A program made the position numbers and the translations under genes. Shown one piece after another: positions 36,242 through 45,080 of a DNA stretch of 64,000 nucleotides. Source of the stretch: Streptomyces sporangiiformans. GTDB lineage: Bacteria > Actinomycetota > Actinomycetes > Streptomycetales > Streptomycetaceae. The stretch is from NCBI RefSeq assembly GCF_005768555.2, contig NZ_VCHX02000158.1, positions 62,001 through 126,000 on the forward strand, written 5' to 3'. The notes under the pieces were generated by a model. It saw only the letters and a program-made list of their open reading frames with translations, did not search any database and was not told the DNA's origin. Numbering within the stretch: the first letter of the stretch is position 1; every line of letters begins with the position of its first letter.

Positions 36242-36615
36242 CCGGTTTGGGGGACGACCCCTTCGTCACGGCGGTCAAGCCGCTGGTCGACGCCATGGGC
36301 GGCGAGATGCTGCCGCCCGGGCAGGCCGGCCCCGACGACGTCGTCCTGTCCTGGGAGGGCGCGGACGTCGTCGCCGTACGCCTGCCCCAGCTCGCCGACT
36401 CGCTCGACCACATCCTGGCCGCCCTGGAGCGCAAGCAGGGCAAGCCCCTGGCCGAACTCGACCGCAAGGCCAAACAGGAGGTCGTCCGCACCCTGGAGGC
36501 GCGCGGAGCGTTCTTCGTACGCCATGGCGTGGAGACGGTGGCAAGCGCCCTCGGCGTGAGCCGCTTCACCGTCTACAACTATCTGAACCGGGAGAACGCG
36601 ACGAAGGGCGACTGA
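36238..36615 (+). CDS. helix-turn-helix protein with DauR/YheO-like C-terminus
   Basis: A 125-residue protein. The last 40 residues (RGAFFVRHGVETVASALGVSRFTVYNYLNRE) match the HTH found at the end of DauR/YheO-type regulators. The N-terminal half has no clear sensor domain but begins with a helical region and DVVLSWEGADVVAV. It overlaps the small ligand-binding-like gene by four bases, so the two may act as a split sensor and regulator. It lies 111 bases before the urate operon and is a candidate regulator for it. Confidence 0.7.
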   Translation: MTGLGDDPFVTAVKPLVDAMGGEMLPPGQAGPDDVVLSWEGADVVAVRLPQLADSLDHILAALERKQGKPLAELDRKAKQEVVRTLEARGAFFVRHGVETVASALGVSRFTVYNYLNRENATKGD

Positions 36616-36679
36616 GCCTGGCCCGCCCGAGCACCGCCCGAGCACCGCCCGAGCTGGCAGTCCTGGCGGGCTGGTTTTT

Positions 36680-36720
36680 TCAACAAACTGTTGACGTCGT
36701 GTCGCTGTGGGGCGTTAGCT
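36680..36720 (+). promoter_or_regulatory. promoter and palindromic operator of the urate operon
   Basis: A perfect palindrome TCAACA-AAC-TGTTGA (36680-36694) overlaps a -35 TTGACG (36691-36696). After 18 bases comes TTAGCT (36715-36720), with the uraD GTG only six bases beyond. This predicts a leaderless mRNA and repression by a dimer bound over the -35. Confidence 0.6.
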
Positions 36721-36726
36721 GGTCCC

Positions 36727-37245
36727 GTGATCTCGAGTTCTTCGACGCCGGGCCTCACCCGGTTCAACGCCCTGGAGGAGCACGCCGCCGCCGGGGCGCT
36801 CCACGAGGCGTGTGCATCGGTGGAATGGGGGCGCAGGCTGCTCGCGCGCCGCCCGTACGCCACGGCCGACGACCTCTTCCGCGCCAGTGACGCCGCCATG
36901 GCGGAGCTGACCACCGCGGACCTGGAGGAAGCCATGGCCGGGCACCCGCCGATCGGCCGCCCGAAGCCCGGCGATCCGGCCTCGGCCCGGGAACAGCGCG
37001 GTATGGCGGGCGCCTCCGAGGAGCTGAAGGCCGAGATGCTGGAGCTGAACCTGGCGTACCAGGACAGGTTCGGCCACGTCTTCCTGATCTGCGCCACCGG
37101 CCGCACCGGCGAGCAGATGCGCGACGCGATCAAGGAACGGATCGGCAACTCGCCCGAGCGGGAGCGCGAGATCGTCCGCACCGAACTGGGCAAGATCAAC
37201 CGCATCCGCCTCGCCCGACTCGTGGAACAAGAGGACGACGATTGA
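36727..37245 (+). CDS. uraD: OHCU decarboxylase
   Basis: A 172-residue 2-oxo-4-hydroxy-4-carboxy-5-ureidoimidazoline decarboxylase, the last step from urate to S-allantoin. Markers are FNALEEHAAAGALHEACASVEW, the catalytic HPPIGRP block, and NLAYQDRFGHVFLICATGRT. No ribosome site precedes the GTG at 36727, consistent with a leaderless transcript from the promoter just upstream. Its stop shares bases with the uraH start (TGATG). It is first in the order uraD-uraH-urate oxidase, so the pathway is encoded in reverse reaction order. Confidence 0.93.
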   Translation: MISSSSTPGLTRFNALEEHAAAGALHEACASVEWGRRLLARRPYATADDLFRASDAAMAELTTADLEEAMAGHPPIGRPKPGDPASAREQRGMAGASEELKAEMLELNLAYQDRFGHVFLICATGRTGEQMRDAIKERIGNSPEREREIVRTELGKINRIRLARLVEQEDDD

Positions 37246-37592
37246 TGAGTACCGCATCGGTGTCCACCCACATCCTGGACACCAGCATCGGCCGCCCCGC
37301 CCAAGGCGTGCCCGTCTCGCTGTCGGCACGCGAAGCCGCAGAGGCCGAGTGGACGGAGCTCGGCTCCTCCGCCACGGACGCCGACGGACGCTGCAAGGAC
37401 CTCCCGGTACCACCACAGGGCGCCACGCATGTGCGGCTCCGCTTCGAGACGGGCGCGTACCTCTCCGCACACCGGGACGGTGATGCGTTCTTCCCGGAGG
37501 TGGCGGTCACCTTCGCCGTCGTGCGGGGCGAGCACTACCACGTGCCGCTGCTGCTCAACCCGTTCGGCTACTCCGTTTACCGAGGGAGCTAG
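37245..37592 (+). CDS. uraH: 5-hydroxyisourate hydrolase
   Basis: A 115-residue transthyretin-like hydrolase converting 5-hydroxyisourate to OHCU. It begins with the STHILDTSIGRPAQGVPV motif containing the catalytic His and ends in the diagnostic YRGS. HYHVPLLLNPFGYSVYRGS is the classical second signature. The ATG at 37245 overlaps the uraD TGA by one base. The urate oxidase starts four bases after its stop. Confidence 0.96.
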   Translation: MSTASVSTHILDTSIGRPAQGVPVSLSAREAAEAEWTELGSSATDADGRCKDLPVPPQGATHVRLRFETGAYLSAHRDGDAFFPEVAVTFAVVRGEHYHVPLLLNPFGYSVYRGS

Positions 37593-37596
37593 CTAG

Positions 37597-38502
37597 ATGC
37601 CCACGATCCTGGGACAGAACCAGTACGGCAAGGCCGAGAACCGAGTCGTCAAGATCACGCGGGACGGTGCCACCCATCACATCAAGGACCTGAACGTCTC
37701 CGTGTCGCTCTCCGGCGACATGGAGGAGGTCCACTACTCCGGCTCCAACGCGAACGTCCTGCCGACCGACACCACCAAGAACACGGTGTACGCCTTCGCC
37801 AAGCAGTACGGCATCGAGTCCGCCGAGCAGTTCGGCATCCACCTCGCCCGCCACTTCGTGACGAGCCAGGAGCCGATCAGGACGGCACGCATCCGTATCG
37901 AGGAATACGCCTGGGAGCGCATCGAGAACGCCGGACAGGGCGCGCACTCCTTCGTCCGCAAGGGACAGGAGACCCGCCTCACGCAGATCACGTACGACGG
38001 CGAGGGGTGGGAGGTCGTCTCCGGGCTCAAGGACCTCGTCGTGATGAACTCGACGAACTCCGAGTTCTGGGGCTACGTCAAGGACGAGTACACGACCCTC
38101 CCCGAGGCGTACGACCGCATCCTGGCCACCGAGGTCTCCAGCCGCTGGCGCTTCAACTGGACCGACGACGAGCAGGAGGCCCCCGACTGGGACACGTCGT
38201 ACGAGCAGGTCAAGGAGCACATGCTCCGGGCCTTCGCGGAGACGTACTCGCTGTCGCTCCAGCAGACCCTCTACCGCATGGGCGCGCGCATCATCGACCA
38301 CCGCGACGAGATCGACGAGGTTCGCTTCTCGCTCCCGAACAAGCACCACTTCCTCGCGGACCTGGAGCCGTTCGGGCTCAAGAACGACACCGCCGACGGA
38401 GCTGTGTACTTCGCCGCCGACCGCCCGTACGGCCTGATCGAGGCCACGGTCCTGAGGGACGGCTGCGAGGCGAGGATCCCGGTGGATCTCAGCAACCTCT
38501 GA
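37597..38502 (+). CDS. pucL: urate oxidase (uricase)
   Basis: A 301-residue cofactor-free urate oxidase giving 5-hydroxyisourate and H2O2. Two T-fold repeats are seen. Key blocks are NQYGKAENRVVKITRDG with the catalytic lysine, DTTKNTVYAFAKQ with the catalytic threonine, and near the C-terminus the NKHHFLADLEPFGLKND block with the catalytic His. The length is normal for the family. It lies within the uraD-uraH-uricase run, four bases after uraH. Confidence 0.97.
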   Translation: MPTILGQNQYGKAENRVVKITRDGATHHIKDLNVSVSLSGDMEEVHYSGSNANVLPTDTTKNTVYAFAKQYGIESAEQFGIHLARHFVTSQEPIRTARIRIEEYAWERIENAGQGAHSFVRKGQETRLTQITYDGEGWEVVSGLKDLVVMNSTNSEFWGYVKDEYTTLPEAYDRILATEVSSRWRFNWTDDEQEAPDWDTSYEQVKEHMLRAFAETYSLSLQQTLYRMGARIIDHRDEIDEVRFSLPNKHHFLADLEPFGLKNDTADGAVYFAADRPYGLIEATVLRDGCEARIPVDLSNL

Positions 38503-38562
38503 GTCAGCAACCTCCGAGGCGGACACGGACCTGGACAGCAGAGGGAAAGTAGAGGACGAACG

Positions 38563-39936
38563 ATGGCTCAGCGCATCGTCATCGAGAACTGTGCGATCGC
38601 GACCGTGGACGCCGACGACACCGAGCACGCCTTCGGCCATGTCGTCATCGCGGGGAACCGCATCGAGTCGCTCGGCGCCGGCAAGGCCCCCGAGGGACTG
38701 GAGAACGTCGTACGCCGTATCGACGCGACGGGCCATCTCGTGACCCCCGGCCTGGTCAACACGCACCACCACTTCTACCAGTGGATCACCCGCGGCCTCG
38801 CCACGGACCACAACCTCTTCAACTGGCTCGTGGCGCTCTACCCGATCTGGGCGCGCATCGACGAGCGGATGACGTACGCGGCCGCCCAGGGGTCGCTCGC
38901 GATGATGGCCCGGGGCGGTGTCACCACCACGATGGACCACCACTACGTGTTCCCGCAGGGCTCCGGGGACCTGTCGGGATCCATCATCCGCGCCGCCCGG
39001 GAGATGGGAGTCCGTTTCACCCTCGCCCGCGGCTCCATGGACCGCAGCGAGAAGGACGGCGGTCTTCCGCCCGACTTCGCCGTCGAGACCCTCGAAGGCG
39101 CGCTCGCCGCCACCGAGGCGACCGTCGACGAGCACCACGACGCGTCCTTCGGTGCCATGACGCAGATCGCGGTCGCTCCCTGCTCGCCGTTCTCCGTCTC
39201 CACCGAACTTCTCCGGAAGGGCGCCGAGTTGGCGCGACGCAAGGGCGTAAGGCTGCACACGCACGGCTCGGAGACCGTCGAGGAGGAGCAGTTCTGCAAG
39301 GAACTGTTCGGCCTGGGGCCGACCGACTACTTCGAGTCGACGGGCTGGCTCGGCGAGGACGTGTGGATGGCGCACTGCGTCCACATGAACGACTCCGACA
39401 TCGCCGCCTTCGCCCGTACGAAGACGGGGGTGGCGCACTGTCCTTCGTCCAACGCCCGTCTGGCGGCCGGGATCGCGCGGGTCCCCGACATGCTGGCGGC
39501 CGGCATCCCGGTCGGCCTCGGCGTCGACGGCACCGCGTCCAACGAGTCCGGCGAACTCCACACCGAGCTGCGCAACGCCCTCCTCATCAACCGTCTCGGC
39601 GGCCACCGGGAAGCAGCCCTGAACGCCCGTCAGGCCCTGCGTCTCGGCACCTACGGCGGCGCCCAAGTCCTCGGCAGGGCACGGGAGATCGGCTCGCTGG
39701 AGCCGGGCAAGCTCGCCGACCTGGTGCTGTGGAAGCTCGACACGCTGGCCCACTCGTCGATCCCCGACCCGGTCACCGCCCTCGTCTTCGGCGCCGCCGC
39801 GCCGGTCACCGCCTCCTTCGTGGGCGGCCGGCAGATCGTCGAGGACGGCAGGCTGTCACATGTCGACGAGGAGGCCATCGCCCGCTCCACGCGGGACGAG
39901 GCCCGGCGCCTTGCGCGGATCGCCGCGCAGGGCTGA
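38563..39936 (+). CDS. 8-oxoguanine deaminase
   Basis: A 457-residue amidohydrolase of the Atz/Trz type. Metal ligands appear as PGLVNTHHHFYQW, then LHTHGSETVEEEQFCKELFG, AHCVHMNDSDIAAFA and the late LGVDGTASNES. The central region and the FYQWITRGLATDHNLFNWLVALYP block are typical of 8-oxoguanine deaminases, which form urate directly from oxidised guanine. Its place at the end of the urate operon, 60 bases after uricase, supports this over guanine or chlorohydrolase roles. AGAGGACGAACG precedes the ATG. Confidence 0.88.
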   Translation: MAQRIVIENCAIATVDADDTEHAFGHVVIAGNRIESLGAGKAPEGLENVVRRIDATGHLVTPGLVNTHHHFYQWITRGLATDHNLFNWLVALYPIWARIDERMTYAAAQGSLAMMARGGVTTTMDHHYVFPQGSGDLSGSIIRAAREMGVRFTLARGSMDRSEKDGGLPPDFAVETLEGALAATEATVDEHHDASFGAMTQIAVAPCSPFSVSTELLRKGAELARRKGVRLHTHGSETVEEEQFCKELFGLGPTDYFESTGWLGEDVWMAHCVHMNDSDIAAFARTKTGVAHCPSSNARLAAGIARVPDMLAAGIPVGLGVDGTASNESGELHTELRNALLINRLGGHREAALNARQALRLGTYGGAQVLGRAREIGSLEPGKLADLVLWKLDTLAHSSIPDPVTALVFGAAAPVTASFVGGRQIVEDGRLSHVDEEAIARSTRDEARRLARIAAQG

Positions 39937-39954
39937 TGGTCTCCAGCCCCCTGC

Positions 39955-42159
39955 TCAGGACGTCGCGGTGAGCTGGTCGCGGACCCGGGCGGCCGCTTCG
40001 TAGGTGTCGCCGGCCGGCAGGGTCGCCAGGCGGCCCGGGTTCCGCGTCCACCGGTCCTCGATCGCGAACCAGTCGAGGGACTTCGGCTTCCGGCCCTCCT
40101 TCAGCGCGGCCCGCAGCTCGTCGAAGTACGTCGACCAGCGGAGTCGGTAGAGCCCGCCGACCAGGCCCGCCCACTCCCGGTTGGCGTAGTCGCGCAGTCC
40201 CGCGTCCGCGCCCGGCCGGGTGCCCCACACGGTCAGCAGCGACAGATTGTCGTAGGCCAGCCGTTCCCGCTCGGCCGCGTCCGCACCCCAGGCCCGCGCG
40301 TCGGTCACCCAACGGCCCACCAGATGCCGGGAATCGGTGGCCAGCAGGGCCTCCAGTACGTCCATCAGCGCCAGCCAGTCACGGGTCAGCCGGCTGAACT
40401 CGTCGGCGTCCCCCGCGTCGTACGCCTCCTTGAGGCGTGGGAGGAGCACCCGGCTGCGGTTGGCGACGGCCTGACGGGCCACGTCGAGGAGGTCGTAGCG
40501 GTACGCGGAGGACTTCCGAAGACGCGGTGCGACCTTCAGGAGCTCGCCGAGCGCGGGCTCGAAGTCCTCGGCGTTGTACCGGAGTTGCTTGGGCGACCAC
40601 TTGGCGGCTTTCTTGACCGTGAGTGAGGGGCGCGCTCCGAACAGACCGTCGGCGGCCTCGCTCCACGAGTCGGCGCGGGTCGTGCCGTACGCGGTGCGGC
40701 GCAGGATGTCCCACGCGGCCTCGGCGTGCGGATCGCGTGCTCCGTAGCGTGCGTGCGCCCAGTCCCTGAACCACGTGGTGAGGTCAATGCCTCCGTTCTC
40801 CCAGGCCAGTTCGGAGAACAGGTCGAAGGCGGCGGGATTGTTGTCCGCCGCCTCCGGCATGAGTGCGACACCGCGCAGGGTGCTGCCCTCCTTGGCAAGC
40901 CACTTGCCGTACAGGTCCACCCAGTCCCGGGTGTTGGCGCCCATCGCCGTGTGACCGCCGAAGTTCCAGATGGAGCCGAACGCGTACGGGGTGTCGCCCC
41001 AGTCGGACTCGCGGTCGACGACCGTGGGGAAACGGTCCGACAGACCGTCGACGACGAGCATGCGGGACTTGTCGACGGCATCGACGATCGCCCTCGGCGG
41101 GTTGCGCTGCCAGCCGAGGATCACCCAGATCCCGTCCGGACGCGCGGCCCGCAGCGCCTTCTCGACCCCCTTCGCCGCCTCGCCGACCGGTACGTCTCCG
41201 GGGTCGCCGCCCTCGTGCAGCAGGTCCATCTTGTAGAGGGTCGAGGACCCGAACATCTCGTCCTGGATCCGGTAGAAGGCGGCCGCCACCCGCGCGAAGT
41301 GGTCGGTCCGCGGGTCGAGCCAGTCGGGCCGCGCGAGCCCCATCCATGTGCCCTGCGGGAGCGTCCGCGCGCCCTCGTTCCGGTCGGCGAAGCCCGGCGG
41401 GACCGTACCGAAGAAGCCCGGGAACACCGGGGTCATGCCCAACTCCCGTACCCGCTCGGTGATCCGCCGGCCGAGAGCGGCCCGCGCGTCGAGCAGCTGG
41501 CGGGAGACCGGATACGGAAAGGCGGACAGGTTCTGCATCAGCCACCACGGCTGATGGGCCGGGGCCGCGATCCAACCGCGCAGCTCCTCGTCCGTGTAGC
41601 CGAACCGCTGGAAGAGCCGGTGGTAGAGCGCGTCCGCGCCCGTGTACACCAGCACCTCGTTGTAGCCGTGCAGCGCCAGGACGTCGAGCTCGCGCTCCCA
41701 GTACGACCAGTCGTGGTACGCGCCCGTGTAGCCGTCGTTCGTGTCGTTGAGGACGAAGCGGTGCGGGACGTTGGCCTGCCGGGTGACCGTGTTGTCGAGG
41801 CCGGGCAGCCGCGCAGGCAGGTCGAGTTGCTCGCCGGCCCAGCTGATGTTGGCGTGTGTGACGTGCTTCAAGTACCAGCGCAAACCGGTGAGTTGCGTGC
41901 CCGGCGTGCCGCCTTGGATGGTGATCCGCCCGCTCCTGCCCGACACCCGGAACGTGTCGGCCGGGCCCGTCGTCTCGAAGCGCAGTTGCCGCCAGTGGCG
42001 CGGGAGCAGCCGCCGGGCAGCCCGGCTCGCCGCTGTCGTCTGGTTCATGGGGGCCTCCTCCTCGCCTGGGACACCGTCCACGGGTGTCCCTGAACAGGCG
42101 ACGACACCGGTGGCCGATCCGGCAACCACGGTGAGGAACGCACGACGGGCGAGCGGCAT
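39955..42159 (-). CDS. alpha-N-acetylglucosaminidase (GH89), probable lipoprotein
   Basis: A 734-residue NAGLU-family hydrolase that removes terminal alpha-GlcNAc. The N-terminus LARRAFLTVVAGSATGVVAC is a twin-arginine-like signal with a VVAC lipobox, so the enzyme is probably a surface lipoprotein. It has the three GH89 parts: a small beta domain (about 50-110), the TIM barrel (about 135-470, with YHDWSYWERELDVLALHGYNEVLVY, YKMDLLHEGGDPGDV and GGHTAMGAN) and an all-helical C-terminal domain. Full length indicates an active enzyme. The substrate may be host or plant-derived glycans. It is convergent with the urate operon. Confidence 0.9.
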   Translation of the reverse strand: MPLARRAFLTVVAGSATGVVACSGTPVDGVPGEEEAPMNQTTAASRAARRLLPRHWRQLRFETTGPADTFRVSGRSGRITIQGGTPGTQLTGLRWYLKHVTHANISWAGEQLDLPARLPGLDNTVTRQANVPHRFVLNDTNDGYTGAYHDWSYWERELDVLALHGYNEVLVYTGADALYHRLFQRFGYTDEELRGWIAAPAHQPWWLMQNLSAFPYPVSRQLLDARAALGRRITERVRELGMTPVFPGFFGTVPPGFADRNEGARTLPQGTWMGLARPDWLDPRTDHFARVAAAFYRIQDEMFGSSTLYKMDLLHEGGDPGDVPVGEAAKGVEKALRAARPDGIWVILGWQRNPPRAIVDAVDKSRMLVVDGLSDRFPTVVDRESDWGDTPYAFGSIWNFGGHTAMGANTRDWVDLYGKWLAKEGSTLRGVALMPEAADNNPAAFDLFSELAWENGGIDLTTWFRDWAHARYGARDPHAEAAWDILRRTAYGTTRADSWSEAADGLFGARPSLTVKKAAKWSPKQLRYNAEDFEPALGELLKVAPRLRKSSAYRYDLLDVARQAVANRSRVLLPRLKEAYDAGDADEFSRLTRDWLALMDVLEALLATDSRHLVGRWVTDARAWGADAAERERLAYDNLSLLTVWGTRPGADAGLRDYANREWAGLVGGLYRLRWSTYFDELRAALKEGRKPKSLDWFAIEDRWTRNPGRLATLPAGDTYEAAARVRDQLTATS

Positions 42160-42429
42160 GGGCGGGTCCTCCGTTTCACGGGCGATTCACGGGTGGGGCC
42201 GCGGAGGGGCCACGGGTGGGGGAATGCCGTGGGGGAGGGGTACCCGTTGCTCCGGGTCCTGAGCGTGTATGTACGGCCACAAGGAGCAGAACCCGCCATG
42301 AACTGGCCGACTGTTTCACTCGCCCGGCAGCTCGCGCGTTCCGGCAGCCGACGCGGATGGCTTGCCGCGGATGGAAACGTGAGAAACCGTCCTAAAATAT
42401 GAAAAAGCCGCAGATGGATTGAGGACAGG

Positions 42430-44949
42430 GTGTCGGCCAACGGTATGGCAGCGGCCTCGTACCCGTTCGGAGCCGCGAGTGTCAGCGAATCGCCCGAGCG
42501 CGACGACGCACTGGCCGGTGCCGTCAGCCGAGCCGTCGAAGTGACCGGAGCGCACGCCGGAAGCGTGTTCCTGGTCTCGAGCGACGGCCGCTCGCTGGTA
42601 CTGACCGCGGCGGCCGGGACGCCGCCCTCCCTGCTCGGCGGCTGGCGGCGGATCCCGGTGAACAGTCATATCCCGGTGGCGGAGGCGTTCCGCTCCGGAC
42701 GCATGGTCCACTTGACCGACGCGGACGAGACCATGCGGCGCTTCCCTCAGCTCGCGGTTGCCCTGCCCTATGCGTTCGGCTCCGCCTCAGTGCCCGTGAG
42801 AGCGGGAAAGGACAGCTTCGGAGCCATGGCCGTCGTGTGGACGGCCGGGCGGGAGCGGGCCGGGCTGTCGAAGACGCAGCGTCGGCTGTTGCGCTCCGCG
42901 GCCGACCGTCTGGGCGCCACCCTCGCTGAACTGCGCGCACGACGGGCTCTCGGCGAGGGCGATGCGAGAACCGTCCCGGTGGTGGTTCCGGTGCTGTCCG
43001 CTCCGGTGGCACGGGTGGGCCTGTTCGACTGGAACCTCGATACCGGCGCTCTCACGGCGGATGACGAGCTGTGCGCGATCTTCGGGATGGCTCCTCGTGA
43101 GTTCGACGGACGAGCGGCCACCCTGGCGGCCAGGATCGACCCCGCCGATCTGGCCGGCTTCCGGTCCGCCGCCCGTACCGCGGTCGAGGAGGGGTATGTG
43201 CTCGCCCACTGCCTGCGCGTGCGGGACGCCGGCGCCGCCCACCGTGTCGTGGAGCTGTGGGGCCGGGTGCCCGAGAGCCCCGACGACCCGCGGGCGTCGT
43301 CCCATCTGGTCGGTGCCGTGCTCGACTCCGGGGCCGGTATGGCCGCCGTGGCGGCGATCGAGCGGCTCTCGGACGGCTTCTTCGCGCTTTCCCCGGACGG
43401 ACAGGTCACCTATGCCAATCACAGCCTTGAGCAACTGCTGCGGGTCCGCCACGACGAACTGATCGGCCGGCGCCTCTGGGACGCCCTGCCCTGGCTGGCC
43501 GACCCCGCCTACGAGGACCGGTACCGGGCGGCCATGGTCTCCCAGCAACCGGTCTCCTTCCTGGTCCGCCGCCCGCCCGACGAGTGGCTGGTCTTCTCCC
43601 TCCACCCCGGGGCGCAGGGCATGACGGGGTGGGCGGCCCCCGTCAGACAGCCGGTCCCGGCCGAGACAGGACCCGGAGCACCTCTCGCGGCTGAGGATTC
43701 ACCCGTCTCCCCCTCGCCTCTGCCCGCCCGTCCACGGCTGGGTGCCCTGTACCGCGTACTCCAGCTGGGCAGCGCCCTCACCGAGGCCGTCACCGTGCAC
43801 GAGGTGTGCGACGCCGTCGCCGAGCAGCTGCTGCCGGCCTTCGGCGGCCAGAAGCTGGCGATCTCGGTGGTGGAGGAGCAAGGCCTGCACCTGCTCGCGC
43901 GACGCGGCTACCCCGAAGGCTCTCTCACCTGGTTCGAAGGCAGACCACTCCACGCCCGGCTGCCCGTGACGGACGCGCTCACCTCCGGCGCTCCCCTGTT
44001 CGTCGAGTCCCGGCAGAAGCTGCTCGACACGTACCCCGGGCTCCCGGCCGATGGAGCCGCCGCCTGGGCGTTCCTCCCGCTCATCGCCTCCGACCGCCCG
44101 GTCGGCGCCTGCATCCTCGGCTTCGACGACGCCCACCGGTTCCCCGACGAAGAGCGTGGCGTCCTCACCGCGCTGGGCGGCCTGATCGCCCAGGCACTGG
44201 AACGCGCCAGGCTCTACGACGCCGAATTCGCCCTCGCCCGCGGCCTGCAGACCGCACTGCTGCCGCAGCGGCTGCCTGCCCTGCCGGACATCCGTGTCAC
44301 CGGACGCTACCTCCCGGGCACCCGGGGGATGGACATCGGAGGCGACTGGTACGACGTCATCCCCACCGGCGAAGAGGTCGCGCTGATCGTCGGGGACGTC
44401 GAGGGGCACAACGTCGCCGCCGCGGCCACCATGGGGCAGCTGCGCAGCGCGGTACGGGCCTTCGTCACCGCGGGCCATGAGCCGAGCGACGTGATCGCCA
44501 GCACCAACCGGCTGCTCCTCGACCTCGACCCCGAGCTCCTCGCCAGCTGCTGCTACGTCCGCTTCCATCCGGGCTCCGGGATCGCTCGCATGGTCCGCGC
44601 GGGCCACTGTCCGCCCTTGCTGCGCCGGCCGGACGGGCGCACCGAGGTCCTGGATTTCCCGGGCGGTCCTCTGCTCGGCGTGGAGGCCACGTCCGACTAT
44701 CCGGAAGCGGAGCTGCGTCTGCGACCCGGAGCGGTTCTGGCCCTGTATACGGACGGGCTGATCGAGAGGCGCGATGCGGACATCGGCTCGGACATCGACC
44801 GGCTCCGGGCCTCATTGGCCGACACGAGCGGGGATTCCCTGGAGGACCTGGCGGACACGCTGCTGCGGGAGGCCCGCCGGTCTCCCGACCGGGAGGACGA
44901 CATCGCACTCCTGCTCACGCAGTACGCCCCCTCGTGCGTGCCCCAGTAG
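42430..44949 (+). CDS. GAF/PAS-SpoIIE serine phosphatase
   Basis: An 839-residue multi-sensor protein. In order: GAF (about 22-170), a PAS-like domain (about 195-295, RVGLFDWNLDTGALTADDELCAIFG), PAS (about 310-395, LSDGFFALSPDGQVTYANHSLEQLL), GAF (about 440-600), and a PP2C/SpoIIE phosphatase (about 610-830). The phosphatase has the metal aspartates in GGDWYDV, IVGDVEGHN and ALYTDGLIERRD. It should dephosphorylate a STAS anti-anti-sigma factor in response to light, redox or small ligands; the STAS gene at 4001-4426 is one possible partner. GTG start at 42430; a strong hairpin ends the gene. Confidence 0.92.
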   Translation: MSANGMAAASYPFGAASVSESPERDDALAGAVSRAVEVTGAHAGSVFLVSSDGRSLVLTAAAGTPPSLLGGWRRIPVNSHIPVAEAFRSGRMVHLTDADETMRRFPQLAVALPYAFGSASVPVRAGKDSFGAMAVVWTAGRERAGLSKTQRRLLRSAADRLGATLAELRARRALGEGDARTVPVVVPVLSAPVARVGLFDWNLDTGALTADDELCAIFGMAPREFDGRAATLAARIDPADLAGFRSAARTAVEEGYVLAHCLRVRDAGAAHRVVELWGRVPESPDDPRASSHLVGAVLDSGAGMAAVAAIERLSDGFFALSPDGQVTYANHSLEQLLRVRHDELIGRRLWDALPWLADPAYEDRYRAAMVSQQPVSFLVRRPPDEWLVFSLHPGAQGMTGWAAPVRQPVPAETGPGAPLAAEDSPVSPSPLPARPRLGALYRVLQLGSALTEAVTVHEVCDAVAEQLLPAFGGQKLAISVVEEQGLHLLARRGYPEGSLTWFEGRPLHARLPVTDALTSGAPLFVESRQKLLDTYPGLPADGAAAWAFLPLIASDRPVGACILGFDDAHRFPDEERGVLTALGGLIAQALERARLYDAEFALARGLQTALLPQRLPALPDIRVTGRYLPGTRGMDIGGDWYDVIPTGEEVALIVGDVEGHNVAAAATMGQLRSAVRAFVTAGHEPSDVIASTNRLLLDLDPELLASCCYVRFHPGSGIARMVRAGHCPPLLRRPDGRTEVLDFPGGPLLGVEATSDYPEAELRLRPGAVLALYTDGLIERRDADIGSDIDRLRASLADTSGDSLEDLADTLLREARRSPDREDDIALLLTQYAPSCVPQ

Positions 44950-45030
44950 CGCCATCCCGGCGGTGATCAGCACCATCCCGGCGAGCAGCACCCGAGCAGC
45001 ACCCGAGCAGCGCACTGCGTGGTGGAGGCC

Positions 45031-45067
45031 GGCTCACCGCCCGGGTGTCGCACCCGGGCGGTGAGCC
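45031..45067. terminator. bidirectional terminator
   Basis: A perfect 17-bp stem (GGCTCACCGCCCGGGTG and its complement) with a 3-base TCG loop sits between the convergent phosphatase and dioxygenase genes, 14 bases from the latter's stop. Confidence 0.9.
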
Positions 45068-45080
45068 TCGTCTTCCACCT

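Noticed and set aside
42298..42402. 34-codon frame with AAGGAG upstream, before the SpoIIE-type phosphatase gene
   Set aside because: A ribosome-like site exists, but it is 13 bases away and the product has no recognisable feature; too weak to call without conservation data.
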